Below are positions 23,901-36,030 of a DNA stretch of 64,000 bases, in pieces. The stretch lies in assembly GCA_030581615.1 (NCBI GenBank), contig JAKTTT010000016.1:369116-433115 (forward strand), given 5' to 3'. The position numbers and the translations under genes are program-made. This DNA comes from Alloascoidea africana. Taxonomy: Eukaryota; Ascomycota; Alloascoideomycetes; Alloascoideales; Alloascoideaceae. Position 1 is the stretch's first letter, and every line of letters begins with the position of its first letter. The notes under the pieces were generated by a model. It saw only the letters and a program-made list of their open reading frames with translations, made no database searches and was not told the DNA's origin.

Positions 23901-26285
23901 CTTCGAGCGCAAATCTTTGAGGTTCTGGAGAACTTGGTAGGAGCCTCATGGCCGTCAGAACCCCCTTCACTGTTGGCTCATCTTGGAACTTTTCACTCTC
24001 AGATACTGCTTACGATCCTGTCCACTACAATTAATAATCCGCTACAAGGTGATAATCTAAAGATTGCGCTATATGACTTTTTCGCTGCTGTTGTGGAAAG
24101 TAAACAAGAAGGTTTAACTATTCTACTTGTCAGTGGTAGAGACATACGCAAAGGAAGAGGTATTAAATCCCGTGAGAAAGACTCGTTAAATAATAGTGGT
24201 GCATCGTCGATTCTCAATGTTTTGGAACGATCAGTCAACAACATTAAATCATACAAACCGCAGATCTCCTCCAAACTGTTAGACACCATATCTCTAGCAC
24301 ACAACACATGGAGCTCTAAATTGGATAACGAGGATTTTATCAAGTCGCTACTTGATAACTTTGATTACCTGTGCGAATTTGAATCTGGACCAGAGGAGCC
24401 CCAATCTGAGGAAGATATTATTTCGATCGGTTATAAGTACAGTCTGGCTGGTAAAATTGCAGAAATATGTGCGCTGCAACTTCATAAAGGGTTTAACAAT
24501 GCGAGCATTCAACCTATAGTTGCGTATCTGCTAGATAACGGAGGAAAGCTTTTGGCATTGTCGCGGAAATTTTTAAACATTAGAGGTTATCGAACTTCTT
24601 TACATGGGAATTTGCATAGAAATTTCAGCAAGAAATGGCCCGATTTCAAGTTGATCCAGTTTTCCAAATCCAGGTTCTTCAAAAAGAAGCTTGAAGCGGA
24701 TTATGTCTATGATCTAGAACTAATGGACCAGGTATTTGGCGATGACAAGCATTGGGGAGGATATAGAAACGAAGTTGTGCAAGCTAATTTGAATCTGCTC
24801 TATGTTTCTGTTCAAATCCGAGCTGCAAAGTCCTGGGGAGCTATGCTTTCTACTTTATGTACCAACACAGTCCAAAGCAAATCTCCCAATGTGGAAAATC
24901 TTCAATTGCTAGCAACAATCGCAAAGCTGTGTTTAACATTTAACACTCAAGCTGGGATACCTGCGCCTCTGTTCAGAGATGTGTTTGAAGAGCGGTTACA
25001 ACTTTCATTTTTCATTTACTACAGCATATCAAGATCTCTAATCCCGGCTGATAGCAGAGCAGGATTAATTGAAGCTACTGCCTTATTGGTTTCATCCGAT
25101 TTGAATTATTTAGAAGGCATTAGCAAGGGCGACACAAAGATGGGGCGTTGCCTTTTGAGAACAATTACTATATTATTGGATAATTTGGCCAATGATCCCA
25201 AAGTTGCGTTTAGCGCAACCGGATGTCTCGTTGATATTGTGGATACTGTGATTGCAAAGGGAATAAAGACCTTGGTTGTCGCTATTGAAAATAACTCTAA
25301 CGTATCTTCAAATAGCTCAGCGGGCTCCATCTCGAATGATGCATCTACCCCGGTAGGTATTGCTGGATATGCTGAGGATATGATACAAATGATATCAATA
25401 TTGAAGAGGATTTTGTCGCTTCGCCCGTCAAGGGGATTTCTCTCGTCGATCACGACTATGCTTTCTGACAACTCAACCGCAGCCGCGATAATGACCCTAT
25501 TTTCTTGTTCTCATCAGCTAACTATAAGCAATGGAGATCCTATATTTGGTGAGTTGTCTCTGGCGCTGTTACTAGAGCTAACGTCAGTTGATAACATATC
25601 TGAACATTTATTTTCCGAGCATCTCATTGTGAACGGACTTTTCTCAATGCTGGTTGAAAGTCCTCTTAGCACTCTTATACAGGAAGGGGGAATAAGACCT
25701 ACAAACTTTCCGAGGCTGCATTCAATTTGGTGTCGAATGCTAACCATTATTCTGAGCTTGCTGAGCAAGATTGGAGCCAGACTTATTCCTGAAGTAACAA
25801 TGTTTATAAAGTTTTATCTCAACCAGATTGAATTTGCTCTGAAGGGTTGGAACAGAGACTCTTTGGTCTTAACGGTCGCAACAACTATTGAAACAAGTCA
25901 AATAGTCATTCTTTTTGAACTGTTATCTGTTTTGAACGATGAGAGTGGAGGAGACTACTTGGCGCAGGTTCTTAGTGTTGGAAAGCAAATAGAGGGTGAC
26001 AAAAACAGAAGCGAAAGGGATGGTCCTGACGGTTCAAAAGAAGAAACAGGACGAGATAGCTCATCAACATTTGGATATATTCCATATGGAAAGTCTGACC
26101 TTGCAGATCGATTGGACTATCTTTTGACGCATCCTAAGTTTTTGGCTTCAAGAGTGGTTCCAAATAGTCCAGAGGAAACAAAGCTGATGGAAAAGGAGAC
26201 CAAAGAAGGTAGTAATGAACTAGTGGACCAAATTGTGGAAGGCATAAGAGATATTAGCAGTATGCTGAAAGAGAATGATAGCTAG
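20962..26285 (+). CDS. NUP188: Large nucleoporin, NUP188 family (three exons)
   Basis: Exons 20962-21011, 21067-21883 and 21939-26285, 1737 aa. Intron 1 (55 nt, GTATGC...TAG) splits a TGG codon and joins MPALTPSPVNAALAPL(W) to SFEDVYEQL. Intron 2 (55 nt, GTAAGA, TACTAAT branch, TAG) is phase 0 and joins LVFTE to TYLFVIELLKLL. The product is an all-helical scaffold protein without enzyme motifs. The best recognisable block is VIGQNTRGKIMPSE followed by FYSYNGWSLLGRILEDF, matching the SH3-like/Tower neighbourhood of Nup188. Size fits Nup188 (~1650 aa). NUP192 is the main alternative because the two share a fold. It would sit in the inner ring of the nuclear pore, bound to Nic96. It is convergent with the reductase gene. 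Confidence 0.8.
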
Positions 26286-26428
26286 TTGAATGTATGTGGA
26301 ACATATATCAGCTCGTTTTAAATCTGGCTACAGTTTAAATAAAAATGAAACTTAGATAATGTTCATCAGCATTAGCTATTTCCCTGTAATAAACATAAAA
26401 ACTATATGCAACTAGGCTTAAGTTCAGC

Positions 26429-27418
26429 TTATTTGGAAGCTGGAGGAGGGGCGCCAGAGACCGTCGCGGCGTCAGTGGCTTTCCAGTCTGGGAAGCCAAG
26501 ATCAATTCCCCAGGCTGGCTTAGTGAAACGGTGTGTGCCTTCAGCTTCATGAATTTTGTTGATTTCATTAATATCCTCCTCGCTTAGATCTACGACTTTA
26601 CCATTTGCCAATATTCTGGAGGGAGTGAAAGATTTGGGAATAGTGACTCTTCCGGAGGAGACATGGTAAGAAATCAAAATAGTCGAAGGAGCAACTCCAT
26701 GCTTCTCAGCAATCTTCAGAACTGCGGGATTCTTCAGCAGGGGCCCGCCGTTTGATCCCAGTGGACTATAAGCTTCGACTGTGATTCCTTTCTCCTTGCA
26801 AAACTCAACAAGATCTAATTGTGGTAGCAGTGGATGCAACTCTACTTGATTCGTTGCTGGAACAATTGTGGTATCCTTGTCGTTTAGCAGATCTTGTAAG
26901 TACTTGACGGAGCAGTTTGAGACCCCAATAGCCTTCACTTTTCCTGTTTCAACCAATTCTTCCATTTTGTGCCACGTCTGAAGCCAGGTCCAATCTCTGT
27001 TGTGATCTCTGCTTCCATCCTCTTTCAAAGGCACAAAAGCATCATCTCTCCCTTGTGAATTTAAGGGAATGGGCCAATGCATTAAAAACAGATCGATATA
27101 TTCTAGTCCAAGGTTTTCGAGCGAGATTTCCAGAGCCTTTGCCACTCGCTCATGGTCATGGAAAGTGCTCCATAGCTTCGTTGTAATAAAAAGCTCTTCT
27201 CTTTTGACCTTTCCTGTTGCAATTGCATTTCGGATCGCTTGCCCGACTTCCTTTTCATTTTTGTACATGAAAGCTGTATCAATGTGTCTATATCCGGCTT
27301 CCAAAATGGCGTACTCAACAGCTTTGATGATGACCTCACCGCTTTCTGAAGTCCAAGTTCCAAGGCCCAAGGCCGGGATCTTGGCGCCCGTGTTTAGAGT
27401 AACATACTTATCTGTCAT
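26429..27418 (-). CDS. NADPH-dependent aldo/keto reductase (GCY1/YPR1/GRE3-like)
   Basis: Single exon, 329 aa, with the classical AKR tetrad visible: D47 (HIDTAF), Y52, K81 (ITTKLW) and H114 (LMHWP). Family signatures are AIGVSNCSVKYLQDLL, NQVELHPLLPQ and the C-terminal cofactor loop around IPKSF, which usually prefers NADP(H). Such enzymes reduce aldehydes and ketones, or oxidise glycerol or sugar alcohols; the substrate cannot be told from sequence. Length is typical. The gene is convergent with NUP188. A TATA box lies ~95 bp upstream, in keeping with the inducible stress-type promoters common in this family. Confidence 0.92.
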   Translation of the reverse strand: MTDKYVTLNTGAKIPALGLGTWTSESGEVIIKAVEYAILEAGYRHIDTAFMYKNEKEVGQAIRNAIATGKVKREELFITTKLWSTFHDHERVAKALEISLENLGLEYIDLFLMHWPIPLNSQGRDDAFVPLKEDGSRDHNRDWTWLQTWHKMEELVETGKVKAIGVSNCSVKYLQDLLNDKDTTIVPATNQVELHPLLPQLDLVEFCKEKGITVEAYSPLGSNGGPLLKNPAVLKIAEKHGVAPSTILISYHVSSGRVTIPKSFTPSRILANGKVVDLSEEDINEINKIHEAEGTHRFTKPAWGIDLGFPDWKATDAATVSGAPPPASK

Positions 27419-28001
27419 GGTTGAGAATTGGAATAGATAACTTCACTAATAAGATTGTCAATATTGCGAGATCGAACAATGTAATCTTTTATGGTGGGCG
27501 TTGGCCGATTTATATAGCAAAGGTGACGCTATCTCGGCGTGGGGGTTGATCCGGAGAAAAGCCCGGTCCCGACCGACCCAACGAGCGGGTGCCCACAGTC
27601 TTATTTGCAAGGAGAAGGGAGGATTTGATACCACCTTCGCGAATCTGATCAGCGTAGAGATATCACGGCTGAACATTGCTTTTCGGGACATCAAGTAACT
27701 GCCCTTTGTGTCTAGTTATCCAGCAATGTTGGAGGTTTTCAAGAAGTCTGTAGGCCCCCCACTTGCCTGCTTAGGCGCGTCGGTAGATCAATAATCCGTA
27801 GAAAGAGTAGCTAATACATTCTAAGGTAATAAATCTAGGACTGTCCGGGGAAAACATAGGTGTTATTATTCTATAGAAAGGGCAACAATTGACTCTATTT
27901 ACTAAGGCTTGTGAGGCCTAAGTCAGCAAAAAGTTACTTCTAACATACTGAAAACAGGGTATTTCATGAAACAAAATTCAAGACAGTACTCATCCTCTAA
28001 T
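27419..28001. promoter_or_regulatory. Upstream region of the aldo/keto reductase
   Basis: A 583-bp spacer between two minus-strand genes. It has a GC-rich patch (27545-27600) and a TATA box. No gene seen. Confidence 0.6.
27509..27516 (-). promoter_or_regulatory. TATA box of the aldo/keto reductase gene
   Basis: TATATAAA on the minus strand, about 91-98 bp upstream of the ATG at 27418, a suitable distance for a yeast TATA element. Confidence 0.5.
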
Positions 28002-30812
28002 TTACAACAAGGCAAAGAATGAGAATGCCAAATATGAAATAAGAGGGACGACAGAAGCTTTCAATCCATTAGCTCCGTTTGCTATATTGGTAATACTTGG
28101 AACAGCAGCTGAAGTAGGAATTGAATCGCTCTGGCCAGGAGAAGTGGGTTGGGAGGTTGTGGTTGGCAGATCAATTGAGAAAGTCTCACCATCGTGATTA
28201 CCGATCACCAAAGTAGAAGATGTGTCAATGTGATTTTGTGTGGGAGTAGCAGGCGCGTCAATCTCGCTAGCTGGCTCAACAACACTGGTTACTGTAGAGG
28301 TCTGGCAAACGTCATTAGTGCATTTAGTGACAACAACAGTCGTGACTGCAGTAGTTACAGCAGTTGTAGTAGTCTCGATTCCAGGAATTGGTTCAACATC
28401 ACCAGTTATTGTGGAAGTGTGACAAACATCTTTAGTGCATTTCGTTACAACAATAGTCGTGGCTGCGGTTGTAGTGATCGTTGCTGCAGTTGTAACGTCA
28501 GGACCTGTAGTTGGTTCAACTAGGTTATCAGTAACTGTAGACGTTTGACAAACGTTGTTTGTGCATTTAGTTACAACAATAGTCGTGGCAGTGACAGTGG
28601 TCGACTCGGTGCTTGGTGTTGGAGAAGTATGACAGCCGTTATTATCGCAACTGGTTATGGTCAAGGTAACTGTTTGACTGTTTATAACTGTAACCAATGT
28701 AGATTTATCAGTCGTTTTACCAGCACTTGTAGAGCTTGAGGAATAAGAGCTAGTGTCGGTTGCTGATGAAGTTTGAGGAACATTGGAAACAGAGCTAGAA
28801 GTAGGAGTCACTGGGGTGCTACCAGAAGAAGAGGACAAGCTTGCTGAATCTGAAGTAGGTGTCAGTGAGCTACTATCAGAAGAAGCAGAGCTTGACTGGC
28901 CACTGGAGCCGGTCGAAGAAAGGATTGAACTAGAGCTACTGTCGGTAGAAGAAACAGGAGAGCTTGTTAAACTTGAAGTAGACGTCAGCGTGTTTCTGTT
29001 GGAAGCAGAAGATGAAGAAGAAGATATAGTTGGTGGAATTGTTGAGCTTGAATTGGCATAGATTTCAGAGCTGGAAGAAATAGAGGAAGATGATGAGCTC
29101 ACAGAAGAAGGTGTGGAAGAAACAGAAATTGGAGAGCTAGATAAAGAGGAAGGATCAGCAGAAGAGGTTGTTGTGGAGGAATAAGATGATAGAATGGAAG
29201 ATGATGCGCTGACTGAAGTATAAGAGCTTGTTACAGAGGAAGCAGATGATGATGGGGAAGATGATTCGCTGACTGAAGATGATGGAGTGTCAGAAGAAAG
29301 CAATGAGCTCGTTACAGAAGAAGGAGAAGAGGAGGAGGAGGACAATGAACTAGCTGAAGACGAAGACGACAAAACTGAAGAAGAAGAAGAAGAATAAGAG
29401 GAGGAGGAGGACAATGAACTAGCTGAAGACGAAGACGACAAAACTGAAGAAGAAGAAGAAGAAGAAGAAGAAGAAGAAGCGGAAGAAGCAGAAGAAGAAG
29501 ACGACGACGACGACGAAGACGAAACTGAAGAAGAAGAAGAGGAGGAAGAAGCTGAGGAAGACGCTGAGGAAGATGAAGAAGCCGAAGACGACGAAACTGA
29601 AGATGGCGAAGCTGAAGAAGAAGAAGATACTGAAGAAGATACTGAAGAAGATACTGAAGAGGACGAAGAAAGCTGAGAAGAGCTAGATTGAGAAGAAGAA
29701 GACCTGGAGGAACTGGTAACAACATCTTTGCACTGAACTGCATCTCTAGGTCTTCCATCTTCTGGCAAATCTATGACATCTCTTGCGGTTGTGTGTTTCG
29801 CTTGAGCAATGGTCATTTGTTGGTGGTCTGCATCATAAATAACATAAGCCGACCTTAGGAAAGTGGTTCCTAGAATTACTTCAGGTTGTACTTGAATCAA
29901 AAGTTGGCATTGTCCTCCTTGGGGTTTGGAAATAAAGTCCTTGACAGGGGCAACAATATCAACACAGGAACCGAAGCTGAAGGTAATGGTCCTTGTATCG
30001 TCATTTCCGGGGCATGGAATATTTCCTTGCTGGTCTGCTCCCACATTTCGCCTTATGGCATCAACAGTAGCCTGAGGAAAGTAAGAGATCACATCTCCGG
30101 TAGCAAACCAAGCAGGCAGAGAACCATCAGCAAGCAGATCGGTTGAACCCTCGGATCCTGTAAGACCAGTCAATGGCAGTCTATATTTGCTGGGCTCGAC
30201 CATTGGCACTGTAACCAATTCTCCAGTGTATTTTTGATAGTCATGGCCCCCAAAATAGAAAGCAGCATCTCCTTGTTTGCCTAAGATACCATCCATAAAC
30301 ACCGCAAAGGCACTTGATTTGGTCTGCCCGTTGCTCAAAAATCGCTGTGGAATATTTGGATTTCCTGGTCTAGCGGGGCCAATTCCAAGAACATGGATAC
30401 GTCGCTTGATATCAGTTGAGTTGACGAGCCCAATAGGGAAGTTATCCCAATTGGTAAAGAAGCCAAAATTCATAGTTTCAGTAGCCCAAACACCGTTAAC
30501 TTGTGTTGTTAAAAGTTCAGGTCCAAGGTCGAACTCTTCGTTGGAAATTCTAAGAGTAGGAGTCAGAGTGGTATTATAACGAGCAATTTCACATTGCGAT
30601 GGACTTCTGCAAGGTGGATCCACGTCCCCAGGAATGACAAGTACATCGGAGACTCGTGTATCAAATTTGCCAATCAATTGTTGTTGGTTGCGATTAGGCG
30701 AAAGAGTGAATTGGTAGGTGAGATCGCCATCGGAATTATCAACGCTCCTTGTTATATAAGCAAAGGCATTCGTGGCGGCTACCACTAAAGAAAGAAGCGA
30801 GCGGATTTTCAT
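28002..30812 (-). CDS. GPI-type cell-wall protein with a catalytically dead aspartyl-protease domain and Ser-rich stalk
   Basis: Single exon, 936 aa from ATG 30812 (upstream in-frame codons are non-ATG). Signal peptide MKIRSLLSLVVAATNAFAYI. Residues ~25-345 match the yapsin/candidapepsin fold: HVLGIG, YFGGHDYQKYTGELVTVP and the C-terminal ILGTTFLRSAYVIYD with TIAQA. The first active-site motif DTG reads DTR (D51-T52-R53), and the second, normally D[ST]G, reads ATG (A237), so one catalytic Asp is lost. Residues ~367-735 are almost pure Ser/Thr with internal repeats. Then come four Cys-containing units like CTNNVCQTSTVT, seen in flocculin-type proteins, and a hydrophobic GPI-attachment tail ending SYLAFSFFALL. 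It is probably a wall-anchored binding or structural protein rather than a protease. It sits downstream of a very long ORF-poor region. Confidence 0.85.
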   Translation of the reverse strand: MKIRSLLSLVVAATNAFAYITRSVDNSDGDLTYQFTLSPNRNQQQLIGKFDTRVSDVLVIPGDVDPPCRSPSQCEIARYNTTLTPTLRISNEEFDLGPELLTTQVNGVWATETMNFGFFTNWDNFPIGLVNSTDIKRRIHVLGIGPARPGNPNIPQRFLSNGQTKSSAFAVFMDGILGKQGDAAFYFGGHDYQKYTGELVTVPMVEPSKYRLPLTGLTGSEGSTDLLADGSLPAWFATGDVISYFPQATVDAIRRNVGADQQGNIPCPGNDDTRTITFSFGSCVDIVAPVKDFISKPQGGQCQLLIQVQPEVILGTTFLRSAYVIYDADHQQMTIAQAKHTTARDVIDLPEDGRPRDAVQCKDVVTSSSRSSSSQSSSSQLSSSSSVSSSVSSSVSSSSSASPSSVSSSSASSSSSASSSASSSSSSSSVSSSSSSSSSSSASSASSSSSSSSSSSVLSSSSSASSLSSSSSYSSSSSSVLSSSSSASSLSSSSSSPSSVTSSLLSSDTPSSSVSESSSPSSSASSVTSSYTSVSASSSILSSYSSTTTSSADPSSLSSSPISVSSTPSSVSSSSSSISSSSEIYANSSSTIPPTISSSSSSASNRNTLTSTSSLTSSPVSSTDSSSSSILSSTGSSGQSSSASSDSSSLTPTSDSASLSSSSGSTPVTPTSSSVSNVPQTSSATDTSSYSSSSTSAGKTTDKSTLVTVINSQTVTLTITSCDNNGCHTSPTPSTESTTVTATTIVVTKCTNNVCQTSTVTDNLVEPTTGPDVTTAATITTTAATTIVVTKCTKDVCHTSTITGDVEPIPGIETTTTAVTTAVTTVVVTKCTNDVCQTSTVTSVVEPASEIDAPATPTQNHIDTSSTLVIGNHDGETFSIDLPTTTSQPTSPGQSDSIPTSAAVPSITNIANGANGLKASVVPLISYLAFSFFALL
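29331..29478. repeat. 69-nt minisatellite inside the Ser-rich stalk
   Basis: A 69-nt unit beginning near 29331 is repeated almost exactly at ~29400 (GACAATGAAC at 29341 and again at 29410), adding 23 residues in frame. It is flanked by GAA/GAC triplet runs that encode Ser on the minus strand. Such arrays commonly change length between strains. Confidence 0.8.
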
Positions 30813-33800
30813 TGTTGAACTGAAAAAAGTTGGGAGCGCAACAACACAAACTTTGACAAAAGATTGAAATGATAACTCTAGATGAAACAGATAAAACAAA
30901 TTTCGATTAGGCGCATTTGTGGCACTATTTATTCTGTTTTTTTTTGCCCATCCTATATTAGTTCACAAGGCATCGCGTTAGTTAGAGTTACGTCTAAGAT
31001 GTCTCTTTCTTTAGATGGAAAACATTGCCTAGACTACAACTCGGTAACTTAATTCTTGGAAAGCTGGTCGTGCCATCAAGAATATGGAGGTGGAAGGGGA
31101 AAAAATTCCTATAGCTAAATGGGGTTAGAGTTAGGTGGGCATATCCACAAAGGTTTAAGGATACTGAGGCACTCTTGGCAAAATCTTTTCGTATCTAGTT
31201 AGAAATGATTTTTACGATAGATGTGCTACTGCAGAGGGATGTGGGCTTAAGCAGTTTTGATGGGTATGGCAAGTAATCTAAGGTGTCATTGAGGGGTCTG
31301 GGATCAGGTTAAAAATGTAAAGCGGCATTTGGATAGTGGTGGTTGATTCGCACTTACATGAAAGATCATCACTCGGCATGTATAGACACATACTTTTATT
31401 GTAGTCCGGATTCTGATCGCCACACACAACTCAGCGCTGGTTTGTATGTTGAGCCTAATAAAACTGAAGTTGCAAAATTTGGATTTGGGTTTCTTTGCTG
31501 AGACAACCGACATCTGGCATTTCCATTTTCTTTGATTTTTGACATGTTCTTTTTCCTATTTTCTTTTAGTGCATTTTTTTTTCCAATGATTCCTTTAAAG
31601 GTTTTTTGGAAGCTTCTAGTTAATGTGATTTTGTGACCCCCAGAAAACAAGCAAGCTTAAGGTAAGCTTTTGGAGGGCTGCAAGTTTACCAACGGCGCAT
31701 GACTGGCACATATGAAAGATGTCTATTCTTCTACGTTTTTTCGATCGTATGTTTTGTCGCTTTCTATAGACAAGAAACAAAATTGTCTTAGCAATGCTCA
31801 TCTTTCAAATATTGCTTGTAAATATGAGAATAGCAATCTGTAATTCCCATTGAGACAAATCTTCGCTAAGCTTTATGTAAGACTCTTATCCCTTGGCAAA
31901 ACTATACTTTAATCCAAGTTTTGCCCTTTCTTTTGTATTCTGTGGTGTAAACATTTGATAGGCAGTCTTGTGTGCGGCACACTATTGACTCAAAGTCAGG
32001 TATGCATATGCCACCGACCCTTGCATAGTTTTACCCCGTTTTAAGTACCAATGGATTTTCGTATTGTTCCTTAACCGCCAATTTCACTTATTCAGTCTTG
32101 CCATTTATCCATCTAACGGTCTATGCGCTGTTGATGTGAGACTGCAGGGATATACTCAACCGGAAAGTTTCCTACCTGCCGGTTTTTATTTTTCTATGCT
32201 AAATCTGAGACAACAGAAGGACAGAGATTTCAAATGAATAATGCTTAACTAGTATCGAGTGGATTTTCGGTCACGTAATGGCAATCTCCGTCTCACGAGG
32301 ACAGACGAAACGAGACGTGTGTCTATGTAGCCCGGATCTACTAATCTCATCTTCTCCCCTACCCCATCTATCCCTTTACTTGCCAATTCTACAACACTAA
32401 AGAGGTTATAAAGTCTTTTTTCTATTGACATTACTGTCCATAGTTAGGCATGCATTCCACGCCTGTTGTCGTAAAGTATACAGTTCAAGACATTCTTGAG
32501 CTCTAATGCATCAATCCAACGGAAGCTGGGAGACAAGGGGAAAGCCCATTTCTTCGCTGATTCTCTCATCCGCCGAGTCTTTACAATTTGCACTAAAGGC
32601 AGAGAAGTTGTACTTGGTAACAAAGAGGTTTACTACAAAACAAATATGTTGAAGGGGGTTGAGCATCCCTATTGACGTTATATGTATGTCGCAATCTGCA
32701 TCCATAAAACACGGGTTGCGTGGATGGAAGTTCAACGCGTGGAAATAGAAACTTTCTGATCTGAATGTGGTTGAAAGGTAAATTGATAAAAAGTTTGTAT
32801 TGTCTTGGGAAGGAAGGTTCATTTTTGTATTCCAGCTCAAAAGAGAAACTTTGAGGAAGAAAAAGTAATGACAGCAATTTCAAGTATTGTCCTTGGAGCT
32901 TAGGAATTAGACAATTGCAACATCTTCAGTTCACTAGACGTCTAGTATTTTCAAAAAGCACGGAACCAGTGGCCAGTTCTGACACAATTTTTGAACCTAA
33001 AAGAGCATAATCATGAGTACAACGAGGAGATTTTGGCATTGCAAGATGCATAAGAATGTCTCGGAAGTACCAGCAGCGCATGGGCTGTCTACCGACTTAC
33101 CGCCAAATGGATTTTGTTGAGACTTTTGATGTCTAGGGAAGTGTTTGTTTTCCCCGAACTACTAAGCTTTAAGAACACCCTTCTTTCCGTGTTCTACTAA
33201 TTGTCCTCCAAGCACATATGAAATACGTCTTGAGTAGCAACTTGTGAATAAATATCATCTTTTTTTCTCTTGAAAGAATCCAGATTCTATGGAAGATTCT
33301 GATATCCGAAAGATTTATGCATTGAGTATATGACTTGCTCCTTGGTCTTTCAGCCTCAAAAAAAAGAAAAAAAAAACTGGAAAAGAAAAGGGTAAAAAGC
33401 TTGAACTACTTTGAATTGAAAACATTGTAGTATTCTCCAAAACAACTGCAATGTGTCTGTAGAGCCTCAATAGCACAGAAAGGTATTTCAGAAAAATAAA
33501 TACATGAGACCCGCCTTTTTATGTTTTTGCTCAATACTGGGGAATCGAATAATAGGAAAAAATTCCAAAAAAACTTCTCAAAACGATTTAAATCTCAGCT
33601 TTTGTAAAACCCCTTCCGTTCAAGATGCGCTCCAAGGTTTTAAAGTTGGGAAGCAGATTTAAACGATATCCGTTCTAGGATATTGTACGAGGTAAAAAAC
33701 TTAATAGTGTGTGTTTGTTACTAATTTGGCAATAAAGAAAAAAACATTCGGGACTTGGGGAAGTAACCGTTTTAAGGGTCCAAAACAGGGCTCAGGAAAA

Positions 33801-34339
33801 ATATGCCTAAATGAGTGAACTATATAGAAGAAACCGTACGTCATGCTTGTCTAAAAGCAATCAACCATTGTAATGATCAAGTTCAATTGAACCAAAGTAG
33901 TATGTCCAGCAAAGATGAGAACTGCCCAGAATACACGGTATATTGCTTTCTTACCCAAATCTTGGGAAGAAAAAGTTATATTGTTAAAAAGCCTCAATTG
34001 ACCATCCAAATTGGCGCAAAAACAACCTTTCTCAAAAATATGTAAATGAACAAATGCGTTAGGAAAAAAAACATTTTGGATAGACAAGATCTCAATAGTT
34101 TGTTCGAGTCACTTATCTTCAAAGCTCCAAAAGCAGATTCTTTCTTGAAATCTCGGGTATTCTACGCTAATTTTGCCATTCCCCCTGGGTGGGTAGCTGC
34201 TGTTTTCAAATGGGTCATTTAACCAGTTGTCTAAACGCAAAAATAGTAAACTGAATCAGGCATTATTTACAAGTATCTAATCAAAAGGAGAAAAAGAAAG
34301 TTGTTTGTTGTATTATTAAGTCAGGAAACCGAAAGCATT

Positions 34340-34359
34340 AATCAATCAATCAATCAATC
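34340..34359. repeat. (AATC)5 microsatellite
   Basis: Five perfect tandem AATC units in ORF-free sequence. Confidence 0.9.
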
Positions 34360-35415
34360 CAGGGTCTACAATGAAGATGGAGCAATGAATTCCTCGAGAT
34401 CGAGGCTTACCTTGGAAAGAATTTTGAATATCCTCGAATGATTTTGTACTTGCTTGTGTTTAGTTAAGCGTGAATTGCCGCTGCTATGGCATCTTGGGAC
34501 CCAACCTCAGGTAGATTTTAAATAAAAAGCAAAAAAGGAAAAAAAAGCTGTCGTTATAACTCTGAAAGGAACACAACAAAACGTTGAATTAAACTTTCAA
34601 TTAGAAAGATTATGAAGAAGCAATTCCCCATCCCGAGAATTCCATTTTGAAGACTTTTTATCTCCTGGTGATTCAGCCTGTGTAAATTGTGGATTAATCA
34701 CACAGCCAAGCGTATTTCTCTAGATAAGAATTTGATAACGACTTACGAATTGAAGCCACGAGTCTAGTAATATTTTTTTCCCTTCAGTTCAACTCCCAAA
34801 CGAATTGTTGAAATTTTAGTTCTAGTAATGAGGAAAGGGTCCAGTCCATTCTCGGTCTATTTATTGGGAAAACCATAATTTTGTCAAGGATGGGGAAAAC
34901 TTCCGTCGTTTGACAACCAAGATCATGCCATGATAATTGTTTGTTACTCGATAGAGTGTTTCTTCTCTAATCTTCATTCTGTTTAAAGAAAGATCCAGAC
35001 CTTTACGTTACAAAGTAGCATAATTTTTGTTTAAATTTTCGAGGAACAAAAGCTAGATAAAAGGTAAAAGAAACACACACAATTAACGAGGTTTAGAATA
35101 TGCATTTTGCTTAGATTAGAGAACTTTCTGGAAATCCTTTTTCCATTTTGAAAGCATCTATCAAGATCGAAAAGAGAGAGAAAACGGGCATTTTGCAACC
35201 CTAGTAACTAGAACCATTTCAATCAAAAAAGTAGTGGAGATAGACGTATGAGGTTGGGGTATTGTCCAGTTGATAAATAATCCTGAAACTTATGCCAAAA
35301 GGCATGATAGCTACAAACTATCAGAGTAGTGGGTTTTTTGATTGACTGATTGACTCTTCTCGTTGTCTGTTGCTCCTAGACCTAGATTTGTGTTCTTTTA
35401 GTGGTCTTTTTTCTT

Positions 35416-35445
35416 ACAACGAGCACTGGTCCCGGCACTCGTTGT
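35416..35445. repeat. Inverted repeat, 8-bp stem
   Basis: ACAACGAG at 35416-35423 pairs with CTCGTTGT at 35438-35445 across a 14-nt GC-rich loop. Function unknown. Confidence 0.6.
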
Positions 35446-36030
35446 CTTGGTTACAATGGATTAGCCCACCAGACTCGACTCATGTTGATCTTTCAATTAT
35501 GGACCTACCTGTTCAGTGGCAAAAAAAATTCAAATTTGCTTTTAAATAAACGCCCCGATTCAAAATTAGATCGTTTGATAAGAACACTACTATGATAACA
35601 AAAGTACATGTCAAGAGTTTTGTAAAACTTTAGTAGGCGGGCCGAGAAGTCTGGACCACTATATGGTGAACGGCTCCCCGATTGTTTTTTTTTTGAACAA
35701 GGTTGATTCAAAGGGATCCGGGTCCCATCTCTCGATCATTTTTACGAAGTGCTAGGTCGATCTGACCATAGGTAACAAACTATGCCAAGAACCGGCCAAG
35801 TCGGTTCAATAAGGCATGTCCTTGAGTTGACTCGACATCGTAAGTAAGCGCGATTTGGAGAAAAAAACTGGCTGGATCGAATATCCGACACACGCGGTCA
35901 ACTCTAATAAACCCCAGACCCGCTTCCAAAAGCGCATTCAATGACAATTCGCACCAATTGTTTTATTAGACTTTCCCAAAAGGGCTAACACATGCGTAAG
36001 AAACAAAAATAGAGGATTGGGTATTGGTGA

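Noticed and set aside
30813-30899. 29-codon N-terminal extension of the pseudo-aspartyl-protease ORF
   Set aside because: It begins at TTG; the ATG at 30812 directly precedes a proper signal peptide.
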